From Brachybacterium sp. FME24 (GTDB lineage Bacteria > Actinomycetota > Actinomycetes > Actinomycetales > Dermabacteraceae), in NCBI RefSeq assembly GCF_014897705.1, contig NZ_JABUXV010000001.1:372001-436000 (forward strand): 64,000 nt of DNA. Reading direction: 5' to 3'. The notes below the pieces were generated by a model, which saw only the letters and a list, made by a program, of their open reading frames with translations, ran no database searches and was not told the DNA's origin. Every line of letters begins with the position of its first letter. Within the stretch, counting starts at the first letter, position 1. The translations under genes and the position numbers were made by a program. Below, one piece after another: positions 45,095 through 53,207 of the stretch.

Positions 45095-45775
45095 TCAGGA
45101 GGCGGGCTCGACCAGACCGGCGTCGTACGCGAAGATCACGGCCTGCACGCGGTCCCGGGCTCCGCTCTTCGTCAGGACCCTGCCGATGTGCGTCTTGACC
45201 GTGTGCTCGGAGAGGAAGAGCGATGCGGCGATCTCGCTGTTCGAGAGCCCCTGCCCCAGCAGCAGGAGCACCTCGCGCTCCCGCGCGGTCAGTGCGGCCA
45301 GGACGGCGGCGGCGCGGGGCGGTCGCGGCCGGTTCGCCGCGAACTGCGCGATCATCCTGCGGGTGATGCCCGGAGACAGGAGCGCGTCGCCGGCTGCCAC
45401 CACCCGCACCGCATGGACGAGCTCCTCGGGAGAGGCGTCTTTGAGCAGGAAGCCGCTGGCTCCCGCCTGCAGCGCGTCGTAGACGTAGTCATCGATGTCG
45501 AAGGTGGTCAGCATGAGGACCTTCGGCAGCTCGCCGACGGGATTGTCCGGCCCCAGAAGTCGCCTCGTCGCCTCGATCCCGTCCATCTCCGGCATCCGCA
45601 CATCCATGAGGATCACGTCCGGTACCAGGCGGGACGCGAGGGCGAGGGTCTCCCTGCCGCCGGCGGCCTCCCCCACCACACGAATGCCCTCATGCGCGTC
45701 CAGCAGTGCGGCGAAGCCGGCGCGGACCATCGCCGCGTCATCAGCGATCAGCACCGAGATGGTCACTGCTGCCAT
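45095..45775 (-). CDS. NarL/LuxR-type two-component response regulator
   Basis: 226 residues. The receiver domain has the acidic pair ADD (11-13), the phospho-acceptor D58 in VILMDVRMPEMDG and the conserved Lys in FLLKDASPEE. A C-terminal LuxR HTH (about 165-222, LTAREREVLLLLGQGLSNSEIA) binds DNA. It overlaps the histidine kinase stop; the ATG at 45775 has GGTGGAG upstream, while a GTG at 45766 in a GTGA overlap is the alternative. Partner of the upstream kinase. Confidence 0.92.
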   Translation of the reverse strand: MAAVTISVLIADDAAMVRAGFAALLDAHEGIRVVGEAAGGRETLALASRLVPDVILMDVRMPEMDGIEATRRLLGPDNPVGELPKVLMLTTFDIDDYVYDALQAGASGFLLKDASPEELVHAVRVVAAGDALLSPGITRRMIAQFAANRPRPPRAAAVLAALTAREREVLLLLGQGLSNSEIAASLFLSEHTVKTHIGRVLTKSGARDRVQAVIFAYDAGLVEPAS

Positions 45776-47061
45776 CCCGCGGCTCCACCCCACGGCAGCA
45801 CCGCGGTGACGGTCCACCCGCCTGCGGGATCCGGGCCGACGACCAGGCTGCCTCCCTGCAGAGCGACACGCTCCTGCATGCCCTGGAGCCCGTGCCCGCC
45901 TCCTGAGGATGCGGGCGCGGGCGCCTCGCCAGGAACATCGTTGTGCACCTGGATCGTCACGGACCTGTCCGCGATGCCCACGATCAGCATGATCTCGGTA
46001 CCGGGGGCATGGCGCACGGCGTTGCTGAGGGCCTCCTGCGTGAGTCGGAACGCTGCGATCTCCAGGCTGGGCGGCAGGTCGACGGGCGGCTGCGTGAAGG
46101 AGAACTCCACCTCGACGCCGGCCCGACGGATGCCCTCGACCAGGTCCGGGATCTCGGCAATGCCCTGCTGCGGTGCGAGCTGGGGAGAGTGGTCGTCGGT
46201 GCGCAGCACACCGAGCAGGCGGCGCATCTCGGTCAGCGACCCCCGTGCCGTCGCCGCGATGTCGTCGAATTCGGCCAGCGCGACCGGAGGCAGCTCAGGG
46301 ATCCGGAACCGCGCTGTGGAGGCCTGCACCTGGATCAGGGACGTGCTGTGCGCGACGACGTCGTGGAGCTCCCGGGCGATGCGGGTGCGCTCCTCGACCA
46401 GGACGCGGCGCGCCTGCTCCGAAGCGGTGAGCTCGCGCTCCCGGGTGAGCTCCTCCCCCACGCGGATCCGCCCGGCGAGCAGCATGGCGACGAGCAGAGC
46501 GGCACCGGTGATCGACGCCGTCACGATGAGATCCGGCCCTGCCGCCCCTGCAGGCACGACGCGGATGAGCATCGGGGTCACCAGCGAGCCGAGCATGCTC
46601 ACCGCCCAGCCCACCAGCCCCAGCCGCCAGCCGTGCACCGTGGTGATCACCAGCACGAACACCGTGAACGCGATCATCGCGGGCACCGACCATGGCCACG
46701 GCCACGGCCCGGCGGAGACTGAATCCGTCGTCGCCAGCAGCGGGAGCGCGAAGGCTGCGAGGCAGAAGACGACGATCGCGACGCGCGGTCGCGTGAGCGC
46801 CACCAGCGGCGCGACGCAGAGGCCGGCCCCCACGGGGATGGCGACCGGGACCGGTGCGCCGTACAGGGAGGCGTGGATCGGCACCAGCACGGAGAAGAGC
46901 GCGATGGTCACGATCACCAGGGCGATGAGTGACGCCGTGCGGGGATCCGAGGCGCGCTGGACTCGCATGCCGGCCGTCGTGCGAGCCGGGCTCCCTGAGT
47001 GGGGTCTGGCTCCTCGCAGGTCCTCGCCGCGCTCAAGGGTGTCGTCGTTGTTGTGGGCCAC
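45763..47061 (-). CDS. DesK/NarL-type sensor histidine kinase
   Basis: 432 residues. Five to six N-terminal membrane helices (about 43-195) with little extracellular loop, a HisKA_3 dimerisation helix containing H233 in RELHDVVAHSTS, and an HATPase domain (about 310-430) with QEALSNAVRHAPG and GHGLQGMQERV. This architecture senses membrane or cell-envelope state. The GTG start has no ribosome site, so a leaderless transcript or an internal start is possible. It forms a pair with the response regulator. Confidence 0.9.
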   Translation of the reverse strand: MAHNNDDTLERGEDLRGARPHSGSPARTTAGMRVQRASDPRTASLIALVIVTIALFSVLVPIHASLYGAPVPVAIPVGAGLCVAPLVALTRPRVAIVVFCLAAFALPLLATTDSVSAGPWPWPWSVPAMIAFTVFVLVITTVHGWRLGLVGWAVSMLGSLVTPMLIRVVPAGAAGPDLIVTASITGAALLVAMLLAGRIRVGEELTRERELTASEQARRVLVEERTRIARELHDVVAHSTSLIQVQASTARFRIPELPPVALAEFDDIAATARGSLTEMRRLLGVLRTDDHSPQLAPQQGIAEIPDLVEGIRRAGVEVEFSFTQPPVDLPPSLEIAAFRLTQEALSNAVRHAPGTEIMLIVGIADRSVTIQVHNDVPGEAPAPASSGGGHGLQGMQERVALQGGSLVVGPDPAGGWTVTAVLPWGGAAGWQQ

Positions 47062-47320
47062 GCGTCGACGCTAGACATCGGACAGTCATCTCCACATCGC
47101 CCTTAGGTATTGACTGCTCCCCCTACCAGGGAGTGCCTCTGCCGGGAACGATCTTGCCCGGGAACGGCACCGATCCCGCTGTTCTCGTGAGTTCGCATCG
47201 CGCGCTTCGGCCCCACGCCCACCGCGACGGGCAACGAGACCTGCCTGTACCCCTTGCTTCGCCACCTGGTTTCCACGTTGAATCGGTGGTGCACCATCCA
47301 CACGACTGAATGGAGGCAAC
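47062..47320. other. Divergent intergenic region between the kinase and the hexapeptide-repeat gene
   Basis: 259 bases. Nothing coding is supported. TTGACT near 47113 could be a -35, but no matching -10 is evident. A GGAGG ribosome site for the repeat gene is at its end. Confidence 0.4.
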
Positions 47321-47554
47321 ATGACTGACTTCGACGCGGACCCGGGGTACGAGCCTGACGGTGGGTACGACCCGGACAGCGGATACGACCCCGACAGCGG
47401 ATACGACCCCGACGGTGGGTACGACCCCGACAGCGGATACGACCCCGACAGCGGATACGACCCGGACGGCGGGTACGACCCCGACGGCGGCTCCGGTCCC
47501 GACGGTGGGTACGACCCCGACGGCGGGTACAACCCGGACTCGGGCCTCGTCTGA
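47321..47554 (+). CDS. Asp-rich protein built of eleven GYDPDS-type hexapeptides
   Basis: 77 residues: an 8-residue start (MTDFDADP), eleven tandem hexapeptides of form G-Y-[DEN]-P-D-[SG] (residues 9-74, one degenerated to GSGPDG) and a GLV tail. It is extremely acidic, with no Lys, Arg or Cys, no signal peptide and no predicted fold; probably disordered or a turn-rich Ca2+-binding polymer (inference). The start has a canonical GGAGG site 6 bases upstream, which argues that the frame is really translated. Other frames through the repeat are open only because of the repeat. Family not recognised. Confidence 0.6.
   Translation: MTDFDADPGYEPDGGYDPDSGYDPDSGYDPDGGYDPDSGYDPDSGYDPDGGYDPDGGSGPDGGYDPDGGYNPDSGLV
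47345..47542 (+). repeat. Eleven tandem 18-bp units encoding the hexapeptides
   Basis: The unit GGATACGACCCCGACAGC varies mainly at the first and third codon positions and in the last codon (AGC or GGT/GGC). Several neighbouring units are identical, showing recent slippage or expansion. Confidence 0.9.
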
Positions 47555-47607
47555 GTTCCTCCTCGGTAGCGCGGCGTCTGCGGGGTGCAGGCGCCGCGCA
47601 CCGGAGG

Positions 47608-48783
47608 TCAGGCTGAGGCCATCGTCTCCCGGATGACGGCGCGGTCATCGTGGGGCACACGACGGGTCCCCATCAGCTGCTCCGTCTCATCGCCTTTTCC
47701 CGCCACGAGAACGATGTCTCCCGGCCGGGCCATGGCGAGGGCGGCGATGATGGCGTCCTTGCGTCGCGGGATCTCGAGGCAGTCCGGGCATCCGGCGCGC
47801 ACCTCGTCCCGGATGCGCTGCGGAGGTTCCCGGCGAGGATTGTCATCGGTCAGGACGACGACGTCCGCGAGACTCGCAGCGACGGCGCCCATCTCCTTCC
47901 GCTTCGGGCGGTCCCTCTCTCCCCCTGCCCCGAACACCACCAGCAGTTTGCCCCTCGTACGCGAGCGGAGGGCGCGAAGTGCGGTCTGGAGCGCTCCGGG
48001 GTTGTGCGCCGTGTCCACCATGGCCGTGATGCCGTCACGTTCGGCGATGACCTCGAGGCGGCCCGGGGGCGGGGTGACCTGGGAGAGGGCCCGAGCGACA
48101 GAGGCCGGGGCTCCGCCTGCGCCGATGACGGCGGCCGCGGCGAGCAGCAGGTTCGTCACCGCGATGGAGTGCACGGTCGGCAGCGTGACGTCGAACGAGT
48201 CGGATCCGATCACGAGCTGCCCCGAGAGCTGTCCATCGGATTCCTGCGGATCGTCGAGGGAGAGGTCCCCGCCGTCGCCGACAGTGACGAGTCGTGCTCC
48301 CCGCCGGGCGACGGCGGCCTCCACGAGGTCGCCCCGGGCGCAGTCCGTGGCCAGTACGGCCACGCCGTCGGGTCGCAGATGCTGCTCGAACAGGGACAGT
48401 TTGGCTCCCCAGTAGGCTTCGATGCTGCCGTGGACGTCCAGGTGGTCACGCCCGAGGCCCGTGCACACCGCGGTGTCGACCTGTACGTGCTCGAACAGGC
48501 CATCGGCCAGGATGCCGACGAAGGCTTCCAGGGATATGGCCTGCGCTCCGGCCAGAGCCTGGTACCCGATCATGTCGGGCAGATAGTCCGGCGACCGTCG
48601 CGGGCGGGCCGTGTGCAGGACGCCATCGACGTCCGTGATGCCGGTCGAGTCATAGCCCGCGGCGGTCCAGCCGATCGCTTTCATGAGCTGCACCGTGGCC
48701 GTCGCGACGCTGGTCTTGCCGTTCGTCCCCGTCACGGCCGAGACGAGCGGACGGCCGACGGGCGGGCTGACGGGCTGGATCAT
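47608..48783 (-). CDS. MurE-like Mur ligase lacking the N-terminal Mur domain
   Basis: 391 residues. The central ATPase domain has P-loop TGTNGKTS (18-25), the GLGRDHLDVHGSIEAYWGAK metal and lysine region and VDTAHNPGAL. The C-terminal ligase domain has VVFGAGGERDRPKRKEMG and LTDDNPRREPP, where MurE has DNPR for diaminopimelate recognition, and IVLVAGKGDE. The N-terminal UDP-MurNAc-binding domain (about 100 residues in true MurE) is missing. ATG 48783 follows GGGGAG; upstream in-frame sequence is unlike the Mur N-domain. It probably joins an amino acid to a non-peptidoglycan acceptor. Closest to stand-alone Mur-like/cyanophycin-synthetase-type ligases. Confidence 0.8.
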   Translation of the reverse strand: MIQPVSPPVGRPLVSAVTGTNGKTSVATATVQLMKAIGWTAAGYDSTGITDVDGVLHTARPRRSPDYLPDMIGYQALAGAQAISLEAFVGILADGLFEHVQVDTAVCTGLGRDHLDVHGSIEAYWGAKLSLFEQHLRPDGVAVLATDCARGDLVEAAVARRGARLVTVGDGGDLSLDDPQESDGQLSGQLVIGSDSFDVTLPTVHSIAVTNLLLAAAAVIGAGGAPASVARALSQVTPPPGRLEVIAERDGITAMVDTAHNPGALQTALRALRSRTRGKLLVVFGAGGERDRPKRKEMGAVAASLADVVVLTDDNPRREPPQRIRDEVRAGCPDCLEIPRRKDAIIAALAMARPGDIVLVAGKGDETEQLMGTRRVPHDDRAVIRETMASA

Positions 48784-48902
48784 TCGACTCCCCACGGTGG
48801 GCGGCCATCCACTGGCTGCACGTCTGCCCATCTCATCACATGCACCGCTTCCGGAAACGGACGATCTCGGCGTCGCTGCGTCGGAGCTCGCCGGGGTCCC
48901 GG

Positions 48903-49280
48903 TCAGTCCTGCGGGGGATGCTCCGCGAGGCAGAAGAGATTGCCTCCCGGGTCGGCGAGCGTCGTCCACTGGACGTGCGGGTACTCGTCCAGGACGTGCC
49001 ACTGGATGACCGCACCCAGCGAGACCGCCCGAGCGACGTCCGATTCCCGCTGGCCCCACGGGACCGTCAGATCCAGATGGCTCGACTGCCGATCCGGCCG
49101 CGGCCCGTTGAAGGGCTGGATGAACAGGGCGAAGCCCCGCTCTCCCGAGGGAGCGATGTACACGCTCTCGCCCCCGGGATGAGGGGTCCCGCCCGTCAGC
49201 TCGGACCAGAACTTCGCGAGCGACTGCGGGTTCTCGGCCTCGACGTTGTATGCCCCGAGAGTCATGCTGGAAGGTGTCAT
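48903..49280 (-). CDS. VOC-superfamily (glyoxalase/bleomycin-resistance fold) protein
   Basis: 125 residues. The first module begins LGAYNVEAENPQSLAKFWSEL, and the second ends WTTLADPGGNLFCLAEHPP with the conserved DPxGNxF. SSHLDLTV supplies a probable metal-ligand His. The ATG at 49280 follows GCAGGA closely; ATG 49265 is an alternative. Role unknown; such proteins range from isomerases to drug-binding proteins. Downstream of glsA on the same strand. Confidence 0.8.
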   Translation of the reverse strand: MTPSSMTLGAYNVEAENPQSLAKFWSELTGGTPHPGGESVYIAPSGERGFALFIQPFNGPRPDRQSSHLDLTVPWGQRESDVARAVSLGAVIQWHVLDEYPHVQWTTLADPGGNLFCLAEHPPQD

Positions 49281-49329
49281 TCCTGCACAGTAGACCTCGC
49301 CCGGGTGAGTCCGTGGTCGTCGATCGCGA

Positions 49330-50565
49330 TCATGGGGCGCCATCCGGGTACGTGCCGTCTCCCAGATCCGGGTCCGGCAGCACGCCGAAGGGGTCCCGCA
49401 GAGCGACGGCGCGCCCGTCCAGCCGTAGACGGCGCAGCCCTTCGAGAGTCATGCGGCGGCCGAGATCCGAGAAGGAATGCACCCGGGTGACGTCGAGGAC
49501 CACGTCAGCTGCGCTGTCCGAGTCCGCCATCAGGTCCAGGAGCTCGGATGCTGCGGTGAGCTGGACGTTCCCCTGCAGTGCGAAGGTGATCGTGCCCTCC
49601 GCCTCGCTCGCCGCGACCGCATCGAGCCGGCCCTGATCGGAGGAGAACAGATGCATCCCCATGTCCCGCGAGAGCCGCTCGAACGCGAGACGACCTCGAT
49701 GACTGTTGCCATGGGAATCCAGACGCGGGGAGAACGTCCCGATGCCCACCCGATCAGGCAGCACCCCGACCATGCCCCCGGCGACGCCGCTCTTGGCCGG
49801 GATACCCACCCGGACCAACCAATCCCCCGCCGCGTCGTACATCCCCGCTGCAGCCATCACCGCCATGACCTGCTGAGCGACCGACGGTTCCATCACCCGT
49901 TCACCGGTGATCGGCTGGATGCCCCCGGTCGCGAGCGTCGCCGCCATCACCGACAGGTCCCGGACGGTGACCAGGATCGAGCACTGCCGGGTGTAGCCCT
50001 CGACCACGGAGGGCACGTCCCCCTCGAGGATGCCGTAGGTGCGCAGCATGTAGGCGATCGCCAGGTTGCGATGTGCGGACCCCAGCTCCGAGGCACACAC
50101 CCGCTCATCGACCCTCAGGTCCCGGCCTGCGAGGCGGGAGAAGAAGCTGAGGACCCGATCGACACGATCGTCCTGACCGGCCTCCGGGCCGACCAGCAGC
50201 GAGTGCGAGGTGATGGCCCCCGCGTTGATCATCGGGTTCTTGGGCCGGCAGGATCCCTCCTCCAGGGAGAGCTCGTTGAAGGCCTCACCGGAAGGCTCCA
50301 CCCCGACTGCCCCCAGTACGGTGTCGAGGCCGCGATCGATGATCGCCGCCGCATACGCGAACGGCTTCGAGATCGACTGGATGGAGAACTCCGCCTCCGC
50401 GTCACCGGCCACGTACGTGCGCCCCAGCGTCGTGGTCAGAGCTATCCCCAGGCGCTCCGGATCCGCGTCGGCGAGCTCGGGGATGTAATCGGCGTTGGCA
50501 CCGCTGGTGTCCGCGCGCAGGCTGTCGAGCACTTCGTCCAGATAATCCGGGATGGGAGATCTCAT
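49330..50565 (-). CDS. glsA: Glutaminase A with C-terminal STAS domain
   Basis: 411 residues. The serine-dependent beta-lactamase-like glutaminase (about 15-300) has the S64-x-x-K67 motif in QSISKPF, the NPMINAGAI and YTRQCSI regions and the VGIPAKSGVAGGM segment. It hydrolyses glutamine to glutamate and ammonia. Residues about 310-395 form a STAS domain (TFALQGNVQLTAASELLDLM and VVLDVTRVHSFSDLG), present in a subset of bacterial GlsA proteins and possibly regulatory. AAAGGACC precedes the ATG. It lies 48 bases downstream of the GNAT gene. Confidence 0.93.
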   Translation of the reverse strand: MRSPIPDYLDEVLDSLRADTSGANADYIPELADADPERLGIALTTTLGRTYVAGDAEAEFSIQSISKPFAYAAAIIDRGLDTVLGAVGVEPSGEAFNELSLEEGSCRPKNPMINAGAITSHSLLVGPEAGQDDRVDRVLSFFSRLAGRDLRVDERVCASELGSAHRNLAIAYMLRTYGILEGDVPSVVEGYTRQCSILVTVRDLSVMAATLATGGIQPITGERVMEPSVAQQVMAVMAAAGMYDAAGDWLVRVGIPAKSGVAGGMVGVLPDRVGIGTFSPRLDSHGNSHRGRLAFERLSRDMGMHLFSSDQGRLDAVAASEAEGTITFALQGNVQLTAASELLDLMADSDSAADVVLDVTRVHSFSDLGRRMTLEGLRRLRLDGRAVALRDPFGVLPDPDLGDGTYPDGAP

Positions 50566-50613
50566 GGGCCGGTCCTTTCCGTGCAGGGTGGGATGTCGAG
50601 GTGTGCGGGCTCG

Positions 50614-50976
50614 TCAGGGCCGAGCCTGGGAGGCCTGGCGCACGGCCTGAATGTGCACGGGGCGCACGGGGTCCAGTGCGTCGTCGAAGTCGTGGTGGGT
50701 GGAGAGCCACTTCTTCACGTAAGGGCACATGGCCACGATCCGGAATCCGGACCGCACTGACTCCTCCAGGGCGGAGCTCGTGAGCGTGGCGGCGAGTCCG
50801 CGGCCCCCGAACTCCTCGCGGACCTCGGTGTGGAAGAAGACCCGCTGACGCGTGGGGCCCTCGCTGATCTCGGCGTACAGGGAGGATCCGGCGTGCTCCT
50901 CCTCGACGAAGACGTCGAAACTGCCCTCTTCGGGAGCGTTGCGGACGGAGACGTTCTGGGGGCGCTGATCGGTCAT
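50614..50976 (-). CDS. YjdJ-type GNAT N-acetyltransferase
   Basis: 120 residues. The small COG2388 type: FHTEVREEFGGRGLAATLTSSALEE is the acetyl-CoA loop and IVAMCPYVKKWLSTHHDFDD the characteristic C-terminal CPY-x-K motif. Its ATG overlaps the pirin stop (ATGA), so it is cotranslated with pirin. Substrate unknown. Confidence 0.88.
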   Translation of the reverse strand: MTDQRPQNVSVRNAPEEGSFDVFVEEEHAGSSLYAEISEGPTRQRVFFHTEVREEFGGRGLAATLTSSALEESVRSGFRIVAMCPYVKKWLSTHHDFDDALDPVRPVHIQAVRQASQARP

Positions 50977-52013
50977 CGGAGCGGTCCTCTCGGTTGTGTG
51001 CGGGGGTGGATCTCGGTGAGGGGAAGCGTGGGTGCGGGAAGGGCGGCGCCTGAGCCCGCGGGATACGGACCGAAGCGCGGCGGCGCGGGCTCCGGAGCGG
51101 GCTCGACGCCGATCTCGCGCTGCCACTCGCTGCGGTACTGGACGATCTCGGCATGGTTGCGGCCGACGAAGTTCCACCACATGACGATCTCCTCCTCGAA
51201 GGGCGGACCGCCGATGACGATGACCCGGGCCGGACTCCCGTGCCCGGCCTGCAGCCGCACGCTCCTGCATCCTGGCGGCAGGTGGAGCAGCGCCCCCGGC
51301 GGCAGCTCCGCGTCGAGGTCGCCGTCGGCGCCGGAGGACCCGCGCACCGAGACCCCGACGCGGCCGGAGTCCAGAAGGATCCCGTGCTCGTACTGCGGGT
51401 CCAGTTCGAGATCGACGAAGGCAGCTGCCTCCACCAGCACCTCGGCGGCGCAGGCCGGCGTCCTGGTGTCCACCGGGGAGGAGGCGCCCGCCATGTCGCC
51501 GAGGTAGGTCAGGACGCTGCCCCCGGGCACCTCCACCGGCTGGGCCGCGTGATGCTGCGCCTGTGCAGGACCGTCGCGCAGCGCATCCGGCAGGGCGTAC
51601 CAGAGCTGGACGCCGTGCAGGGTCGTCGTCTCCGCCGTGGAGAACTCCGAGTGCGAGACCCCGTGCCCGGCGATCATCAGATTCACCTCGCCGGGCTTGA
51701 TGGTGTTCCCGAACCCGGTCGAGTCGAGGTGCTCGACGTTCCCGGAGAAGAGCAGGGTCACGGTCGCCAGGCCGGTGTGGGGGTGGCGCGGCATCACCAT
51801 GCCGCCGGTGGCGGCGACGTCGTCGGGGCCGAAGTGGTCGAGGAAGCACCAGGGCCCGATGAGCGATCGTCGGCGCTGGGGCAGGGTCCTGCGCACGGTC
51901 ATGTCCCGAACACCGCCCAGCGGGACGTCCCGGGGCGTCAGTATCTCGAGCCCGTTGTCGGAGGGCTCGGCGTCGCCGCCTCGATCAGATGATTCTGTGT
52001 CTGTGGTCGGCAT
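50973..52013 (-). CDS. Pirin family protein
   Basis: 346 residues, two cupin domains. The N-terminal one has the iron ligands of pirin: the HPHTGLATVTLLFSG histidines, then GEVNLMIAGHGVSHSE with the further His and Glu. Pirins act as quercetinase-like dioxygenases or redox sensors. A C-terminal extension of about 40 Pro/Ala-rich residues follows the second cupin. GGAG lies before the ATG. Third in the MarR-AhpD-pirin-GNAT-glsA run, consistent with an oxidative or electrophile response. Confidence 0.92.
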   Translation of the reverse strand: MPTTDTESSDRGGDAEPSDNGLEILTPRDVPLGGVRDMTVRRTLPQRRRSLIGPWCFLDHFGPDDVAATGGMVMPRHPHTGLATVTLLFSGNVEHLDSTGFGNTIKPGEVNLMIAGHGVSHSEFSTAETTTLHGVQLWYALPDALRDGPAQAQHHAAQPVEVPGGSVLTYLGDMAGASSPVDTRTPACAAEVLVEAAAFVDLELDPQYEHGILLDSGRVGVSVRGSSGADGDLDAELPPGALLHLPPGCRSVRLQAGHGSPARVIVIGGPPFEEEIVMWWNFVGRNHAEIVQYRSEWQREIGVEPAPEPAPPRFGPYPAGSGAALPAPTLPLTEIHPRTQPRGPLR

Positions 52014-52040
52014 TGCTGCTCCGTTCGGTCGAAGCCGCCC

Positions 52041-52547
52041 TCAGGAGGGGGCGGGCACCGGGTGGTGGGAGACGATGGAGATCCGGTTGAAGGCGTTCAT
52101 GAGGATCGCCGCCCATTCCAGGGCGGCGAAGGCGTCGTCGCCGAGCACGTCGCGCGAGAGCAGGAGATCCCGGTCGCGGACGGCCGGATCCGGGAGCTCG
52201 GTGATGGTCTCCCCGATGGTGAGGGCGGCGCGCTCGACGGCATCGAACGCCGTCGAATCCCTCCAGGCCGGGAGCTGGGCGAGCTTCCCCTCGGAGTTGC
52301 CCGCTCTGACCGCTCGACGATGGTGGACGTGCAGGCAGTAGGCGCACCCGTTGAGCTGGGAGATCCTGAGATGCATCACCTCCACCACGGATCGGGGGAT
52401 CCCCAGATCGCTGGTCGCGTCGGCCACGGCCTCGGCGGCGGAACCGAGTCCGCGCATCGCCTCCGGTGACGTCTTGTCGAGGAATGGCAGGGAGCTCCCC
52501 GTGTCGGCGGCCCGGGGCCTGGGGGCGATGCTCTTCGACTCGGTCAT
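52041..52547 (-). CDS. Carboxymuconolactone decarboxylase / AhpD-like protein
   Basis: 168 residues. The AhpD core CAYCLHVHHRRA gives C68-x-x-C71 and H75, the peroxidase-linked thiol pair, rather than true decarboxylase residues. The all-helical fold is supported by repeated Ala/Leu amphipathic segments. It probably acts in alkylhydroperoxide or thiol-redox chemistry (family knowledge). GAGAGGAGA is the ribosome site. It directly follows the marR gene. Confidence 0.9.
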   Translation of the reverse strand: MTESKSIAPRPRAADTGSSLPFLDKTSPEAMRGLGSAAEAVADATSDLGIPRSVVEVMHLRISQLNGCAYCLHVHHRRAVRAGNSEGKLAQLPAWRDSTAFDAVERAALTIGETITELPDPAVRDRDLLLSRDVLGDDAFAALEWAAILMNAFNRISIVSHHPVPAPS

Positions 52548-52631
52548 GCGATGTCTCCTCTCGAGCGGGGCGAACGCTGGGCGGACGGGATCGAGGCCGG
52601 TGGGGCGGAGGATCGGACGGGGAACGAGTGG

Positions 52632-53108
52632 TCAGCTGCGGTGTTCGAGTCCCAGATGGCTTCGCGTCGCCGTGGCGGCCTCGCCCAGCGAGGCGAGCTG
52701 TTCGGGGGTCAGGGCGTCCACGAAGACGTCCTTGATGGCCCGCAGGTGCGGGAGGGTGCTGGCGCGGAAGGCACGCGCTCCCGGGTCGGTGAGGACGACG
52801 TTCTGGCCGCGGGCATCCTCCGGGCAGGGCTCGCGTCGCACCAGACCGCGCTTCTCCATCCGACCGAGCTGGCCGGAGACACGACTGCGCTCCCATTCGA
52901 GGTGCGTGGCGAGCTCCGAGGACCTCAAGGTCCTGCCCTCCGCCTCGCTCAGCGCCAGGAGGATCCGGTAGTCCCCGCTCGAGAGCTGCGAGTCCTGCTG
53001 CAGCCGGGCCTCGATCCGGGAACGCACGATCTCGAAGGTCTCGATGTGCGCGCGCCAGATCGCGAGCTCCTCCTGCGTCGGGACCTGTCGATTCGCACCG
53101 CTCGGCAA
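52632..53108 (-). CDS. MarR-family transcriptional regulator
   Basis: 158 residues from a TTG start supported by AAGGAGGAGAG; a longer ATG frame from 53171 would read through the promoter and operator and is rejected. The winged helix spans about 45-125, with LRSSELATHLEWERSRVSGQLGRMEKRGLVRRE as recognition helix and wing. It heads an operon with AhpD, pirin, GNAT and glutaminase genes and probably represses it through the palindrome at 53121-53140. No cysteine cluster for thiol sensing is obvious. Confidence 0.88.
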   Translation of the reverse strand: MPSGANRQVPTQEELAIWRAHIETFEIVRSRIEARLQQDSQLSSGDYRILLALSEAEGRTLRSSELATHLEWERSRVSGQLGRMEKRGLVRREPCPEDARGQNVVLTDPGARAFRASTLPHLRAIKDVFVDALTPEQLASLGEAATATRSHLGLEHRS

Positions 53109-53120
53109 CTCTCCTCCTTG

Positions 53121-53140
53121 ATGGTTGATGCATGAACCAT
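53121..53140. promoter_or_regulatory. MarR operator: ATGGTT-N8-AACCAT palindrome
   Basis: The 20-base sequence is its own reverse complement at 18 positions, with an ATGCAT centre. It overlaps the -10 of the marR promoter and lies 12 bases before the TTG start codon, an autorepression arrangement typical of MarR genes. Confidence 0.8.
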
Positions 53141-53165
53141 ATGGGGGCGATGATTCATACGTCAA
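53136..53165 (-). promoter_or_regulatory. Promoter of the marR operon
   Basis: On the minus strand TTGACG (53165-53160), 18 bases, TATGGT (53141-53136). The -10 overlaps the operator. Confidence 0.65.
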
Positions 53166-53207
53166 CCACACGGCCGGGCTGATGCTCCACGAGACCGCGA
53201 CCGGGCC

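Noticed and set aside
47086-47660. Minus-strand and alternative plus-strand frames through the hexapeptide region
   Set aside because: They are open only because an 18-bp repeat without stops is open in several frames. Only the frame from 47321 has a ribosome site.
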